Below are positions 33,682-43,753 of a DNA stretch of 64,000 nucleotides, one piece after another. A program made the position numbers and the translations under genes. A model generated the notes under the pieces. That model made no database searches. It saw only the letters and a list, made by a program, of their open reading frames with translations, and was not told the DNA's origin. The DNA comes from Ditylenchus dipsaci. Taxonomy: Eukaryota; Nematoda; Chromadorea; Rhabditida; Anguinidae. The DNA lies in NCBI GenBank assembly GCA_004194705.1, contig SADC01000070.1, forward strand, positions 744,001 to 808,000, in the 5' to 3' direction. Within the stretch, counting starts at the first letter, position 1. Every line of letters starts with the position of its first letter.

Positions 33682-33805
33682 CAAAAGTAAATGTAAAATG
33701 ATATGATTAATATGTGTATATTGATTACAAGAAATAAATATTTTTTAAACTACTAATTAAATAAAAAAGCTGACTTCAACGATGTCTCGAATTTTGTTTT
33801 GAAAA

Positions 33806-33982
33806 TTATTGTCCTCGCTTTCCTTTTGCTTCGTCTCCTTTTTTAAGGACTTTTTCTAAGTCATTTTTCGAATCTGTTTCACCGTTCAACTTTTTTCTAG
33901 CTTCTTCACGATGTTGTTGTTTATAAGCATCGTCATTCATAATAGGAATTGATTCACCTTTAATTAATAAAATTGAAGCCAT
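33806..33982 (-). CDS. Small unknown protein, 58 aa (conserved 44-aa core), copy A
   Basis: Reads MASILLIKGESIPIM, then a hydrophilic, Lys/Glu-rich C-terminal part (NDDAYKQQHREEARKK, LEKVLKKGDEAKGKRGQ) and TAA. A TAA lies immediately upstream in frame, so the first ATG is the likely start. A TATAAAA box lies 52 bp upstream and AATAAA 125 bp downstream, giving a compact intronless unit. The duplicate at 42,437-42,612 differs at three positions over the last 44 codons, all third-base and synonymous (Asp, Arg, Lys), while the flanks carry more changes and indels. I do not recognise the family. A short helical, charged peptide encoded by a dispersed repeat is one reading. Confidence 0.55.
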   Translation of the reverse strand: MASILLIKGESIPIMNDDAYKQQHREEARKKLNGETDSKNDLEKVLKKGDEAKGKRGQ

Positions 33983-34033
33983 TTAATGATGCTAATTATA
34001 GTTCAATAAGTTCTTTTCGGGTTTTAAATGAAA

Positions 34034-34040
34034 TTTTATA
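34034..34040 (-). promoter_or_regulatory. TATA box of the small gene, copy A
   Basis: TATAAAA on the minus strand in CGCTATAAAATTTC, about 52 bp before the ATG. The same word is kept in copy B at 43,273-43,279, where a 606-bp insertion separates it from the gene. Confidence 0.45.
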
Positions 34041-35656
34041 GCGTCAATTTTTTCAATTTGAAAAAGTAATTACGCAAAAATCCGAATATACAGTTTTGTT
34101 CCGTCTTTTTCCTCTTATGATCAGTATGCAGTCCTCGGATATGACGTTTTGAAATTTTCAGTTTCTTCTAAAAATGTCCAAAATCCAGTTATTCCAATCT
34201 TTTCCGATTTCGGACATTTTTTGAAGAAGTTGAAATTTTCAAATCGCCATATCTCAGGACTCAGTTTTTAAAACTTGTTATGTGAAAAAAATTTTGTAAC
34301 GCTCAAACTGCGCTGAAATATGGTGCTAAGATGTTGATGAAGCGCGAAACAATTGCTGAAGCGCGAAATTTTCGCCAGAAAACGTTTGACGTAAAAATTA
34401 CAATATAAGTCAGATTTTCGATTAGGTACATTAAAAAAAATAAATTTAAAAAAAAGCTATAACTGGTTGTGACCAGTAAAATACTACTTTTAACCATTAA
34501 ATAATTTCTTTTTACTGTAAGGATAATTTTTTGTGAAAAATCGATAAAGCTGATCAGAATACCACTAAGATGAGTGAAATCGCTTAGAATTCCACCCTGA
34601 AATATTTTAAACGACTTTGAACCGCCATAAGGAATGATTCACGATAATTACATACCAGTTTAGAGCAATCGCTTTTTGCGAAAATTTCAAACCTCTCCTA
34701 GTTTTCCTTGGCTTTTGACCACTCTAAGGTTGGATTCTAGGCGCTCCACGTTATTTTATGACTAAAAACTCGGATTCCCGCAAAATTTTGACCTAACATT
34801 TACAAATCATCAGAATTTACTGGTAGAAATCAGTGATTTAATGTAGAATTAAATATTTTAAATTCGAATTTACTGGTGAAATCAAACAATTTCCTAGTGA
34901 AAAGTAGTTTTACTGGTAAAAAATGGTATTTTACTGTGTGGAAACAATTTGAGCCAAAAAAAATACGTTTGGGTGATGTAGATCGCTTAGGTGAGCTTGA
35001 TCCTTTAGGTGAGTTAGTTGCTATAGCTAAAGATAGAATAAAAATAAAATAATGAGAACAATGACTTTGGAGTTGTTTAGCTTTGCAAAGAACATTTTTT
35101 AATTCACTAATAGGTAAGACACGTCTTTAACTGATGCCTTTTTGGAAAAAAACTGATGAATTTCTCGTTCGATTTAGTTTTTTATACCCAAAATTTTCAA
35201 CCGAAACACCATCGACCACCAAATAAAAAAGAAAAGCCTGTTTTGGTGGACTTCATACTTTCTTCTCGTGATTTTTTTTCGTTTTCCAAATTATTTTCGG
35301 CATGCCTGATATTTGCTGGCTGTGCTGCATGATATGATGATGTGGCTTAGATATCACCCAACCAAAATAGCAAGCTAGCTGGCCTGTTGACTATATCATG
35401 TATTGATCTATTTGCTGTTTGTTTGTGAAAAACGGCAAAGCAAAACAGAATTTTGTTTTCGAAATAATTTCCAAGCACTGATATATCTTTTTGCATCAAT
35501 CATCTCAGCCGCACTCAAGGTTGAGCGAGCTTGTAGCTTATGCACACCCTTTTTAGCCTATCACACAGGCTGGTTTGATCATGCTACCATTTGTTATGAG
35601 TGGTGTGCCACTTGGTGACTGATGTACCATCGTGTATGTTCTGTTTGTTGACTGTG

Positions 35657-36397
35657 CAGTCAACTCTCGATTTAACGAACCCCTGGGGACCTACTTAAAT
35701 GTTCGTTAAATCGAGTGTTCGTTAATCGAAAGGAGGTGAACAATTTTCATTTACATGTTCGTTAAATCGAGAGTGGCATGAGTAAACTATACGGCTATCT
35801 CAAAAACGCTCGTAATTTTCACTTTAAGGTTTTAGCTTTGAATACATGTTTGAAGGATGTTTTGAGGTAGCAATTGACATTTTTTGCAAATAAAATTAAT
35901 TATTGACAAAAATTTGACTTTTCGCTTAGCAGGACCACAGTAATTGAACCTGAAAAGATGCCCTAATGCCCCTTAAGGTCAAAGAAGAAATATAATTTGA
36001 CAACTGGGACCTAAGTCTTATTAGCTTTGCATTAGTCGAGAAAACAAGATAGAACATTTTCAAACAAAGCATTTGCCTCGGTCTTCTAAAGCAAAAAGTC
36101 TAATTTTTGTCAAAAATAATTTCCGAAAAGTGTCAACCGCTACATTAAAACATGTTTGAATCATGTATTGGCTGCTAAATCGTTGAAAATGGTGTTTTCG
36201 TGCGTTTTCAAGCTAGTCATTATAGTATAATTCGATTTTTTCGCAGAAAAAAGTCTTAAGCAGACAATTTACCCAATATTCGTTAAATCGAGAGTGACTT
36301 TTTCAGTAGGGATTCCAATAAAAGCTTCGTTAAATGAAGAGTTTTGTTAAATCGAGAGTTTCGTTAAATAGGGGTTCGTTAAATCGAGAGTTGACTG
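35657..36397. mobile_element. Pogo-like MITE, 741 bp, with empty site in copy B
   Basis: The ends CAGTCAACTCTCGATTTAAC and (reverse complement) CAGTCAACTCTCGATTTAAC agree, and GTTCGTTAAATCGAG words repeat near both ends. TA follows the right end; the left flank is TG. The duplicated segment near 45,690 reads GTTGACTGTACATGATT without the insert, which is a natural empty site supporting insertion at TA. No transposase. Confidence 0.85.
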
Positions 36398-36442
36398 TAC
36401 ATGATTAATTCAAATCACTTGACTATATTACTTGTTTGTAAT

Positions 36443-36610
36443 ACAGTCGACTCTCAATAATGCGTCACTCTTAAATATTCGTTCCCGCCTAGTGTCCTAC
36501 ACTTTCTTAGCTCACTTTTCGAATTTTTTTGCCAAAACTATTTCGTCAGTCCAGTTTAAAATATAGCAAAGATTCCGATTTTGCCGATCGTTTCTCAATA
36601 AATTGGAAAA
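36443..36610. repeat. Isolated pogo-like left end
   Basis: TACAGTCGACTCTCAATAAT and GTTCCCGCCTAGTGTCCTAC, present also at 45,745 in copy B. No right end was found. It marks the right edge of the duplication. Confidence 0.5.
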
Positions 36611-37150
36611 AATTCACTATTTGCGGGTCAGCTGCCCTAAAAACCAACCAAGTCAACATTTTAGCGTGTGAAACTTTAAGAAGGCAGATCTCGTCAATTT
36701 GTATCATTGAATACAGTAATTCATAGCTCAAAAAAAACGCAGATTTCAAACTTTCTAATGAGATATAATTGAAGTATTTATAACAATTTAATGTAAAAGT
36801 TTTGTGTAATTTTTCAAAAACGTTGTTGATACTTAAAGCGGCATGCTCGCGCCCGATGGAATAATTCTTGCATTTTAAATTGGCGGGTACCAGGCACGCC
36901 AGAGATTTGAATTTCAAAATCGATTTTGAAATCCTTTTGAATGTTTCGTTCTAGTTTGTTGACTTTTTTGTTTGAGTTTTTTATTTACTCAATTCATCTA
37001 CCCATCTACTGTTTTTCGGGATTCGCTTGCATCGAAAGCTACCGGTATCTTATTTTATCGTGGTAACGCGGAAGATTAGTAATCATCACTTATTGTCAGC
37101 CTATTGTCGGGTATTTGAGCAGACAAATTCTTCTATTGGATAAGCTTTTC

Positions 37151-37382
37151 GACCCTACTAGCGAATACCCCCCCAACGATTTTCACTTTTTTTACTTTAG
37201 TAAAAAGTACCCAAATATATGTCCCAGACCCCGGAAAATGTGCGCAAACTCTTCATTAGTCACAACTTCCGTACGCTGGCCTACCCCCAAGCCTAAGGGC
37301 TAAGCCTAAACTTGTTGTTTGCAAGGGTAGTTACAGCAATTTTTAAAGTCGGATGCTTGGGGGGGTATTCGCTAGTAGCGCC
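37151..37382. mobile_element. GRCGCTACT-family hAT MITE, 232 bp, 8-bp TSD
   Basis: The ends GACCCTACTAGCGAATACCC and (reverse complement) GGCGCTACTAGCGAATACCC are flanked by an exact 8-bp duplication AGCTTTTC at 37,143-37,150 and 37,383-37,390. It is in the opposite orientation to the copy at 18,529-18,769, with the same core (GGCCTACCCCCAAGCCTAAG). It is nested in the 2.8-kb element. Confidence 0.9.
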
Positions 37383-37435
37383 AGCTTTTCTTATATTTTC
37401 AGCCGCTTTGTTCTTTTCTCTTTTTTTGTACTTTC

Positions 37436-37503
37436 AGGTGCATTCGAATGGATGCAAGAACAACTAGCTATAAATTTGAGTTGGATTCCGATAGTTGCAC
37501 ATG
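37436..37503 (+). other. Exon-like fragment inside the 2.8-kb element
   Basis: A pyrimidine-rich tract ending TACTTTCAG precedes GTGCATTCGAATGG..., and a GTAAGA donor-like word follows ACATGTAGC. One frame reads MDARTTSYKFELDSDS. It is too short to assign and might be a second captured fragment. Confidence 0.2.
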
Positions 37504-37509
37504 TAGCGT

Positions 37510-38680
37510 AAGAAAACCCACGCTTTTGACACGCTCTAATTGTCTGATGAAGGGATGGTTTGGTAACTAAACCTACCTGAACCTCAGATCAGAGTAGAAG
37601 TAAGTACTTGTTGGCTGGTTTAGCAATTAGGAATTATCCTGTACAAATTCTGCGTGCGCACCTCTTGTGTTTGCTATCTGACAAACTTTTATGTATTCAA
37701 ATATCAAGTACGAAAAGACTGGTCTTGTCTCTTTGGAATTCACAAAAAAATTGCGGCCTAAATTGTGCTAAATATTGAGATCCCATTGCAATATGGGTTG
37801 AATAATGACATAATGCAAGTGGAAGAACCGAGTGATATAGCATAGCGTGTTCACACTTTCTGCCAATTACAGACCCTGCAAATACATATATTGCGTATTA
37901 TCTAAAGTTTTTCGGTTTAGCAGGCGAGTTTGTCAAGATTTTCCGGGAATTCGCCTAAACAGAACGATTGTTCGAGTGGTTTCGCCGGCGAATTCGTCAT
38001 GAGTTCGCAAAATTTGGTAAATGTTTGTAATCCGCTACCTAGAGTCTATATCTAATCGGTAATTTTAGTATTGTTATACAAAGACCCTGAAACAATTTTT
38101 CATGCAGATAAATTTCCAAAGCTTTTCGACACTGTACACGTACCTTTTGTCCAAAAATTATTTCGTCCAAGACCATCCAAAAAAGAGTGGTACATACAGT
38201 TGACCCACGATAAACTGTCCTGTTGATGCTTATGATTCAGGAAGTATGTTTGATAAATCATATAACCTATATTCGTGTCAAAGACGCTCTACGCCGATTA
38301 TTTTTGATTCTGGTACTTTTTTGGATGGGTAATCAGATGCATCTCCCATTCCTTTAATCCGTCGTCACTATTGAGTAGTAGAGATTGGCTACTAATAAAT
38401 CTTCGATTTTTCATTTTGAAACGTATACGTCAACACATAACCACCGCGAGCAAACACTAGCGAAATTTTAGAGCGAAAAAACGACTGTGCATAGCCCGAA
38501 ATTGTAACATTTCAAAACCGGAACTTTTTATCAAAAACTCCTTCAAAATTTGCGTGTACGACCATGCAGTAAAATAATCCCATGCACCTAAAATGAACAC
38601 ACAAATTCCAGCAGTCTTTATTGTGAAACACTAAATAACGAGACAACAATGAGGTTTCACTTCCGTTTTTCTTCCCAACA
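37510..38680. other. Unassigned interior of the 2.8-kb element
   Basis: AT-rich with no recognised coding sequence. This may be flanking sequence carried along with the RPS15 copy (its 3' flank). Confidence 0.4.
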
Positions 38681-38690
38681 TTTCTTTACT

Positions 38691-39245
38691 TCAGAGGATG
38701 AAACGCGAACTGTGAGGGGCACCAATTCCTGGACGACCGTGCTTGACTGGATTGTACGTGATAAAGAACTCTCCCAGGTAGTGTCCAATCATCTCAGCTC
38801 GAGTTTCGACCTAGAAAAAGGCCGTAACTGCAAGACCGATCATATATAAAAAATCACCTGATTGTAGCTCTTGCCATTGTGAATTCCCACGATGCAGCCA
38901 ACCATTTCGGGCGACACGATCATGTCTCGCAAATGAGTCTTCACAAGCTGCGGCTTTTCCAATTCGGGGCAGTTCAACTTGGCTAGCTTTAGACGTCTCA
39001 AGAATGACTAGCGTTTGCGCTGGAATCCGCGATTCAGACGACGACGAGCACGGCTGTGCAGAAGCTTGGCGAACTGAACACTGAAATTTTTAGCTTATGC
39101 TTTTTGCGGAAAAAGGGTCAAGAGACTCTCAGAGCATAGAAAAACCTTACGGGTCCATATCCAGAAGCTGGTCCAGCTCGACGCCTCGATACACCTACTT
39201 GCGAAATGTGCGCTTCTTTCTGACTTCTCCTTCGGCTTCAGTCAT
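38691..39245 (-). pseudogene. RPS15: Ribosomal protein S15 (uS19 family) gene copy with two in-frame stops
   Basis: Three exons on the minus strand, 39245-39151, 39080-38858 and 38810-38691, joined by introns of 70 and 47 bp with GT...AG ends and matching phases. The translation shows [54 protein letters not shown], then [20 protein letters not shown] and [13 protein letters not shown]. This covers nearly the full small-subunit protein. A TAG (39195-39197) replaces the residue after TFRK, a second TAG (39008-39010) follows FQRKR, and the end is shortened (RFIL, stop). Introns are retained, so it is not a processed copy. It sits wholly inside the TTAA-flanked TIR element. Confidence 0.88.
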
Positions 39246-39650
39246 TGAATCTTTCTTTGTTTTCGCAACGATTGGAACGACGAACTCTAAGTAAATAAAA
39301 TTGCAAAAAATTCACAGATGAGAATTCAAACAAAACAAAATATGATGTTGGTCCATGTAAAGGATGGTTTTTACCAAATCAAACGATACCAGCACGTCAA
39401 CTAACAACTGACAACCAGCTAATGTTTTGATGGGCAAAAATACCAGTGTAAATAACACCACGAAAAAAATTTAAAATTCAAACATTCAACGAGTACACCG
39501 AGATAAAAGACAAGCGAAATAGATCAGCACACTGAAAAACATTCAAAATGATTTCAAAATCGATTTTGAAATTCAAATCTCTGGCGTGCCTGGTACCCGC
39601 CAATTTAAAATGCAAGAATTATTCCATCGGGCGCGAGCATGCCCCTTTAA

Positions 39651-40566
39651 GAACCGAACAAAAAGTGTGATAACATCATCTTTTTCAGCTATCAATGTGC
39701 ACTATTCAACAGAGCAAGCAAAAATGCCGTTAAGAAGCTTCGGTGTAGAGTTAAAAAAGGCTTTGGGGTGTTGAAACTACTTGACTATATTAATTGTTTG
39801 TGATATAGCCGACTGTTGATAAACCGTGATCCCAAAAGTTTGTTCCCGCCTAGTGTCCGACACTTTTTACTCACTCAAAAAATATGATGGCTTATCAAGA
39901 ATTTGCGTGGCAAAGAATTGAAAGCTTTATTCGACCTCTGTATTCTCGAGCGCCTAGATTTATTGATTTTTAACACAAAAATCTACGTTTAAAGCTTATA
40001 TATGTTTATTAGTTATACTTATAAAATATGAACACGGAATAAAAATTTTTTCAAATAACTTCATAATATTGTTGACATCATTTACATGATCACATCTTTT
40101 AGCTAACAAGGGAACCTGTCAAACTGTAACATTGGATTCATAACCCACGAAGCAAAACAGCTATATTCGTATTGAATTAAAAATTTTTCGATGCGGTTCA
40201 TGGTTTGTTCTCGCTGTTAGAGTTAGAGTTCAAGTTAGAGTTCGGATTTGGGTTACGTGAACACCTCTGATCCTAACTCTAACTCGAGGGTGTTCCTGTA
40301 CCTAGAGTTAGAGTTCGAGGTTAAGTTTGAAGGTGTTGATGCATATAACTCAGATTTCCTTGAAGCGAATCCCCACAAACTAACTCTTAGTGGCTTTAGA
40401 CGGCTTTGGGTAAGATTCTGAGCTATCTGAGCCATATACCTGAACATTTTCAAGCTCGACCTCGAACTCTAACTCGATGTACGTGAACACCATCGAGTTA
40501 GACTTCGGATTTTTGAGTACATGAACACCTCTTACACGAGAAACGAAACAAAAACGAGGAAAATTG
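39651..40566. other. Intergenic with pogo-like end and GAGTTAGAGTTC array
   Basis: A pogo-like end with TTGTTCCCGCCTAGTGTCCG lies at about 39,800-39,865. From 40,195 to 40,545 GTTAGAGTTCGAGTTAGAG-type words repeat in both orientations, starting ATGGTTTGTTCTCG. These are relatives of the 3,474-4,504 element. No gene. Confidence 0.5.
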
Positions 40567-40802
40567 GACGCTACTCGTTTATACCCTCACAAAAAAGCTA
40601 CTCGGTTTTACCCCTCCCAATAATTTTTAGGGTATCTAAAACCACACTTTTTAATATAAAATAGTCGGTATTAGTAATGGCTTTGCCCTGGGCTTAAGCC
40701 TAAGGGGCAAAGCTTAAGGGGTAAGCCTAATACCGAAGCCTAAAAATTATTGGGAGGGTAAAACCGAGTAGCTGTTTTCGGGAGGGTAAAACGAGCAGCG
40801 CC
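40567..40802. mobile_element. GRCGCTACT-family hAT MITE, 236 bp, 8-bp TSD
   Basis: The ends GACGCTACTCGTTTATACCC and (reverse complement) GGCGCTGCTCGTTTTACCCT are flanked by an exact 8-bp duplication GAAAATTG at 40,559-40,566 and 40,803-40,810. The core is a TAAGCCTAAGGGGC-type run. The interior differs from the 18.5 and 37.2 kb copies, so this is a separate subfamily. Confidence 0.88.
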
Positions 40803-40810
40803 GAAAATTG

Positions 40811-41084
40811 AATTGTGAGAACACCTCGACTCCGACCTCTACCTCGACCTAAACCTACTGTGAGAACACATCGACCTCGACCTCGACCTTCCCCCGGACA
40901 TCGACCTACACCCGCACCCACTCACTGTGAGAACCGTATAACTATGTTACTATTATCTTAACTCTAACCTAACCACTAACCTAACACTAACATGTTAGTG
41001 TTAAGATGGTTCAAAATAGCGAGTTAGTGTGAGTGTTAGGTTAGTATAATTGTTAACTTAACGTTAGGTTAGTGTTGAGTTACT
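40811..41084. repeat. CGACCT and CTAACA tandem arrays
   Basis: 40,825-40,915 is a run of TCGACCTCGACCT units. 40,960-41,085 is an inverted pair of CTAACACTAACC / GGTTAGTGTTAG words centred on ACATGT at about 40,991-40,996. Both can fold back. Confidence 0.6.
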
Positions 41085-41269
41085 GTTAGCGATAGAAAAG
41101 TTTTTTCTGACACTTTCCATATGGAAAATAGATTTTTTCGAATTTTTTTTGACCAGAATGTGACTTTTTGCCTTGGAAGACCAAGGCAAATAACTTTATA
41201 TAAAGGTATTCTACCGCGTTTTCGTCACCGGAGCTGGACATAAAGAGTCTCTTAATGCATTTTTGATCC

Positions 41270-41414
41270 AGAGTCTTGCTCGGACCACTAAGGTATGTGG
41301 TACCCCAAGCGCCAAGGTACCCAAGCCCCCTGCGCCTCCGAAGGGGCTTAGTGAGTTGGAGTTGAAATGAGCATACCCACCTACCTTAGACATAAACCAG
41401 TCAGAAGTGACTTT
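41270..41414. repeat. GTCTAAGGTA hairpin family, copy 4
   Basis: The left side reads GAGTCTTGCTCGGACCACTAAGGTATGTGG and the right side TACCTTAGAC, separated by the CCAAGCCCCCTGCGCCTCC region. The left half has lost a few bases (CACTAAGG instead of the usual GTCTAAGG), so pairing is weaker than in copy 3. Confidence 0.65.
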
Positions 41415-42302
41415 GAATGCATAAAATACGTATGCATAACCAGAGTTTCTTTATGCGGTAGGCCCCAGTTAAAAAAAGTATGTTCAAATTCCATTTTTAG
41501 GGTTATTTAGATACCTTTTTAGGTTGAACTTCCTTGGAAGACCAAGGTAAAAAGTCAAATTTTGGCCGCTTTTTTTCCCCGAAAAAATCTATTCTTTATG
41601 TATAAAAATGTCGGAAAATAACTTCTCTTTTGTTTTTAGAGTGTAAAATTTACATAGAAGACTAAACGGTGTTTCAATTGAGTAAAAAACCAGCGCAAAC
41701 ACCCCCCCCCTTCTTGAACTCAATAAGTCCCAATATAATTTCAGTGTTGACTTGAGTCGGAGTCTCTGACATACTCTTTGATGAACATAAAACCTTTTCA
41801 ATCTCGCTTAGTTAGAATAACTTGATGAGAAGTATCCTCTAACTTTTATCTGATCGTTTTTTTCAGGCTTTCTCCATCTAATATCCAATTGGAAATCACT
41901 ACTAGTCGAATCCTCTAACTTTTTTTCAGCACCTGAACTCAATCCAAAACTAGAGTCGAGTAAAACGACAACTCGAAAATCGAAACTTTTTCGAGTATTC
42001 AGAAAATTTACAATCGAATGGGGCACATATAAGTCACGACTAGTCTCTTTTAATGGGTTTCACTGAATAATTTCGAAATATGCAATGAAAACCGTCGTAA
42101 GATAGCATTCGAGACTAATATACAAAATCATATCGCAACCTGTAAGTATTTTTTTCACGATATTGGTGAAAACATTTCTCAACACGTCACCCCGCTTCCT
42201 TGACACTCGATCACACTAGCCCCATAATATATGAAAAGGTATTTAGCATCAAAGTACTCTAAATAATTTTCGATGTCTTCGGAAATTTTTCCCTACAAAG
42301 CT

Positions 42303-42308
42303 TTTATT
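42303..42308 (-). terminator. Poly(A) signal of the small gene, copy B
   Basis: AATAAA on the minus strand, at the position equivalent to that in copy A. Confidence 0.5.
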
Positions 42309-42436
42309 CAAAAGTAAATGTAAAATGACATGATCAATCTGTATATATTGACTACAAGAAATAAATATTTGTTTTCAAACTACTAATTAAATAAAACAGC
42401 TGACTTCAGCGATGTCTCAAAATTTTGTTTTGAAAA

Positions 42437-42612
42437 TTATTGTCCTCGTTTTCCTTTTGCTTCGTCTCCTTTTTTAAGGACTTTTTCTAAGTCATTTTTC
42501 GAATCTGTTTCACCGTTCAACTTTTTCCTAGCTTCTTCACGATGTTGTTGTTTATAAGCGTCGTCATTCATAATGGAATAGATTCACCTTTAATTAATAG
42601 AATTGAAGCCAT
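42437..42612 (-). pseudogene. Small unknown protein, copy B (frameshift near N-terminus)
   Basis: Relative to copy A, one base is missing near 42,572, so the first ATG (42,610-42,612) soon meets a stop (MASILLIKGESIPL). The internal ATG at 42,569-42,571 remains open for all 44 codons to the TAA at 42,437, with the same peptide as copy A. The three differences in this core are all synonymous. If translation starts at the internal ATG this copy may still be functional. A 606-bp MITE now separates it from its TATA box. Confidence 0.45.
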
Positions 42613-42657
42613 TTAATGATACTACTTGGTGTCGAATAAGTCTTTTCCGGCTTTTTA

Positions 42658-43263
42658 TGGCTCATTTATAAACGTTGTCGTTGTCGTTGTCGTCGTCGTT
42701 GTTGTTGGAATATTTTTTTTATAAAACCCTTTTTTTCGCCAACGACGACGATAACCACAACGACGACCTATTTATAAAAAATCCAATGACAACGCCAACG
42801 ACAACGACGACGCCAAGGACAACGAAATTTTTCATTCAAAATTGGATAAATTTCGCATTCTCAGACGTGATTTTAAAGGAAAACGTGTGGATAATATAGT
42901 TAATCATTAAAATGCAAAATTTGTCTTATTTGGAAGAAAATTTTCGTTGTCGTTGGCGTTTTCTATGGCGTTGCCATTGGATTTTTTATAAATAGGTCGT
43001 CGTTGTCGTCGTCAGTAGTACTGGCACCAAGTTTTTAGCGATCAAAGGATGTCACCTTTGTGCCCCATACCTATGGGGCACCTTCAAAGAGAAGCCCATG
43101 GGTATGGGAGGGTGTTAAGCTCCGCGCCTTTTAACCCATACCTATTGAGCACTATTGAGTACTACTGTTGTCGTCGTCGTCGTTGGCGTTGGCGTAAAAT
43201 TGCCTTTATAAAACATTTTTTCCAACGATAACGACGACGACGACAACGTTTATAAATGAGCCA
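42658..43263. mobile_element. MITE with GTTGTCGTCG arms, 606 bp, TTA flanks
   Basis: The ends TGGCTCATTTATAAACGTTG are inverted copies. Both are followed by GTTGTCGTTGTCGTCGTCG-type triplet arrays. TTA lies at both junctions (42,655-42,657 and 43,264-43,266). Copy A lacks the insert at the same place, so this is a filled/empty pair. A TTA target fits PIF/Harbinger elements. An inner inverted pair (GACGACCTATTTATAAAAAA and partner) and a nested hairpin (43,014-43,170, CAGTAGTACT...GAGTACTACTG) lie inside. Confidence 0.8.
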
Positions 43264-43753
43264 TTAATAAAATTTTATAGCGTCAAATTTTTTAATTTGA
43301 AAAAGTGATTACGCAAAGCATCCGAATATACAGTTTCGTTCCGTTTTTTTACTCTTCTGATCAGTATGCAGTCCTGGCATATGACGTTTTGAAAATTTGA
43401 GTTTCTTCAAAAAATATCCAAAACCCTAGTCATTCCAATCTTTTCCGATTTCGGACATTTTTTGAAGAAGTTGAAATTTTCAAATCACCATATGTGAAAT
43501 AAATTTTGTAGCGCTTAAACTGCGCTGAAATATGGTGCTAAGATGTTGCTGAAGCGCGCAAGTTTCAATTAAACGTTTGACCAGCTTGAGTGTTGAAAAT
43601 GCTCGTCAAGTTCTCAAAATGACCTCACAAGTGTTCGAATAAAAATGCTGACTTTTCCGAAATTACACAAGCAAGTTTTATAAACTGACCAGAAGAAAAA
43701 AATGAACAAAACTGTATATTTTTTTCGTAATTACTTTTTCAAATAGAAAAATT

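Larger units (their letters stand above)
32450..36610. repeat. Segmental duplication, copy A
   Basis: This 4.2-kb segment aligns in the same orientation with 41,085-45,905, from a hairpin-family copy at its left edge to TACAGTCGACTCTCAATAAT and TTCGTTCCCGCCTAGTGTCC at its right. Substitutions and indels are scattered. Each copy has private insertions: the pogo-like MITE 35,657-36,397 here, and MITEs 42,658-43,263 and 43,754-44,317 in copy B. Confidence 0.85.
36837..39646. mobile_element. TTAA-flanked TIR element carrying an RPS15 gene copy (2.81 kb)
   Basis: The termini at 36,837-36,946 and 39,537-39,646 are inverted copies over about 110 bp with only a few mismatches. They start AGCGGCATGCTCGCGCCCGA and AGGGGCATGCTCGCGCCCGA and continue through GGCGGGTACCAGGCACGCCA. 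TTAA lies exactly at both junctions (36,833-36,836 and 39,647-39,650), as expected for insertion at TTAA. The interior contains a small hAT MITE (37,151-37,382), an exon-like piece (37,436-37,503) and a broken RPS15 gene with its introns. No transposase was recognised. It looks like a non-autonomous element that picked up a genomic gene. Confidence 0.8.

Noticed and set aside
39008..39197. TAG reassigned as a sense codon, suggested by the two TAGs in RPS15
   Set aside because: The RGS-type gene ends at a TAG followed by a plausible 3' end, and the two positions correspond to different residues in the protein family.
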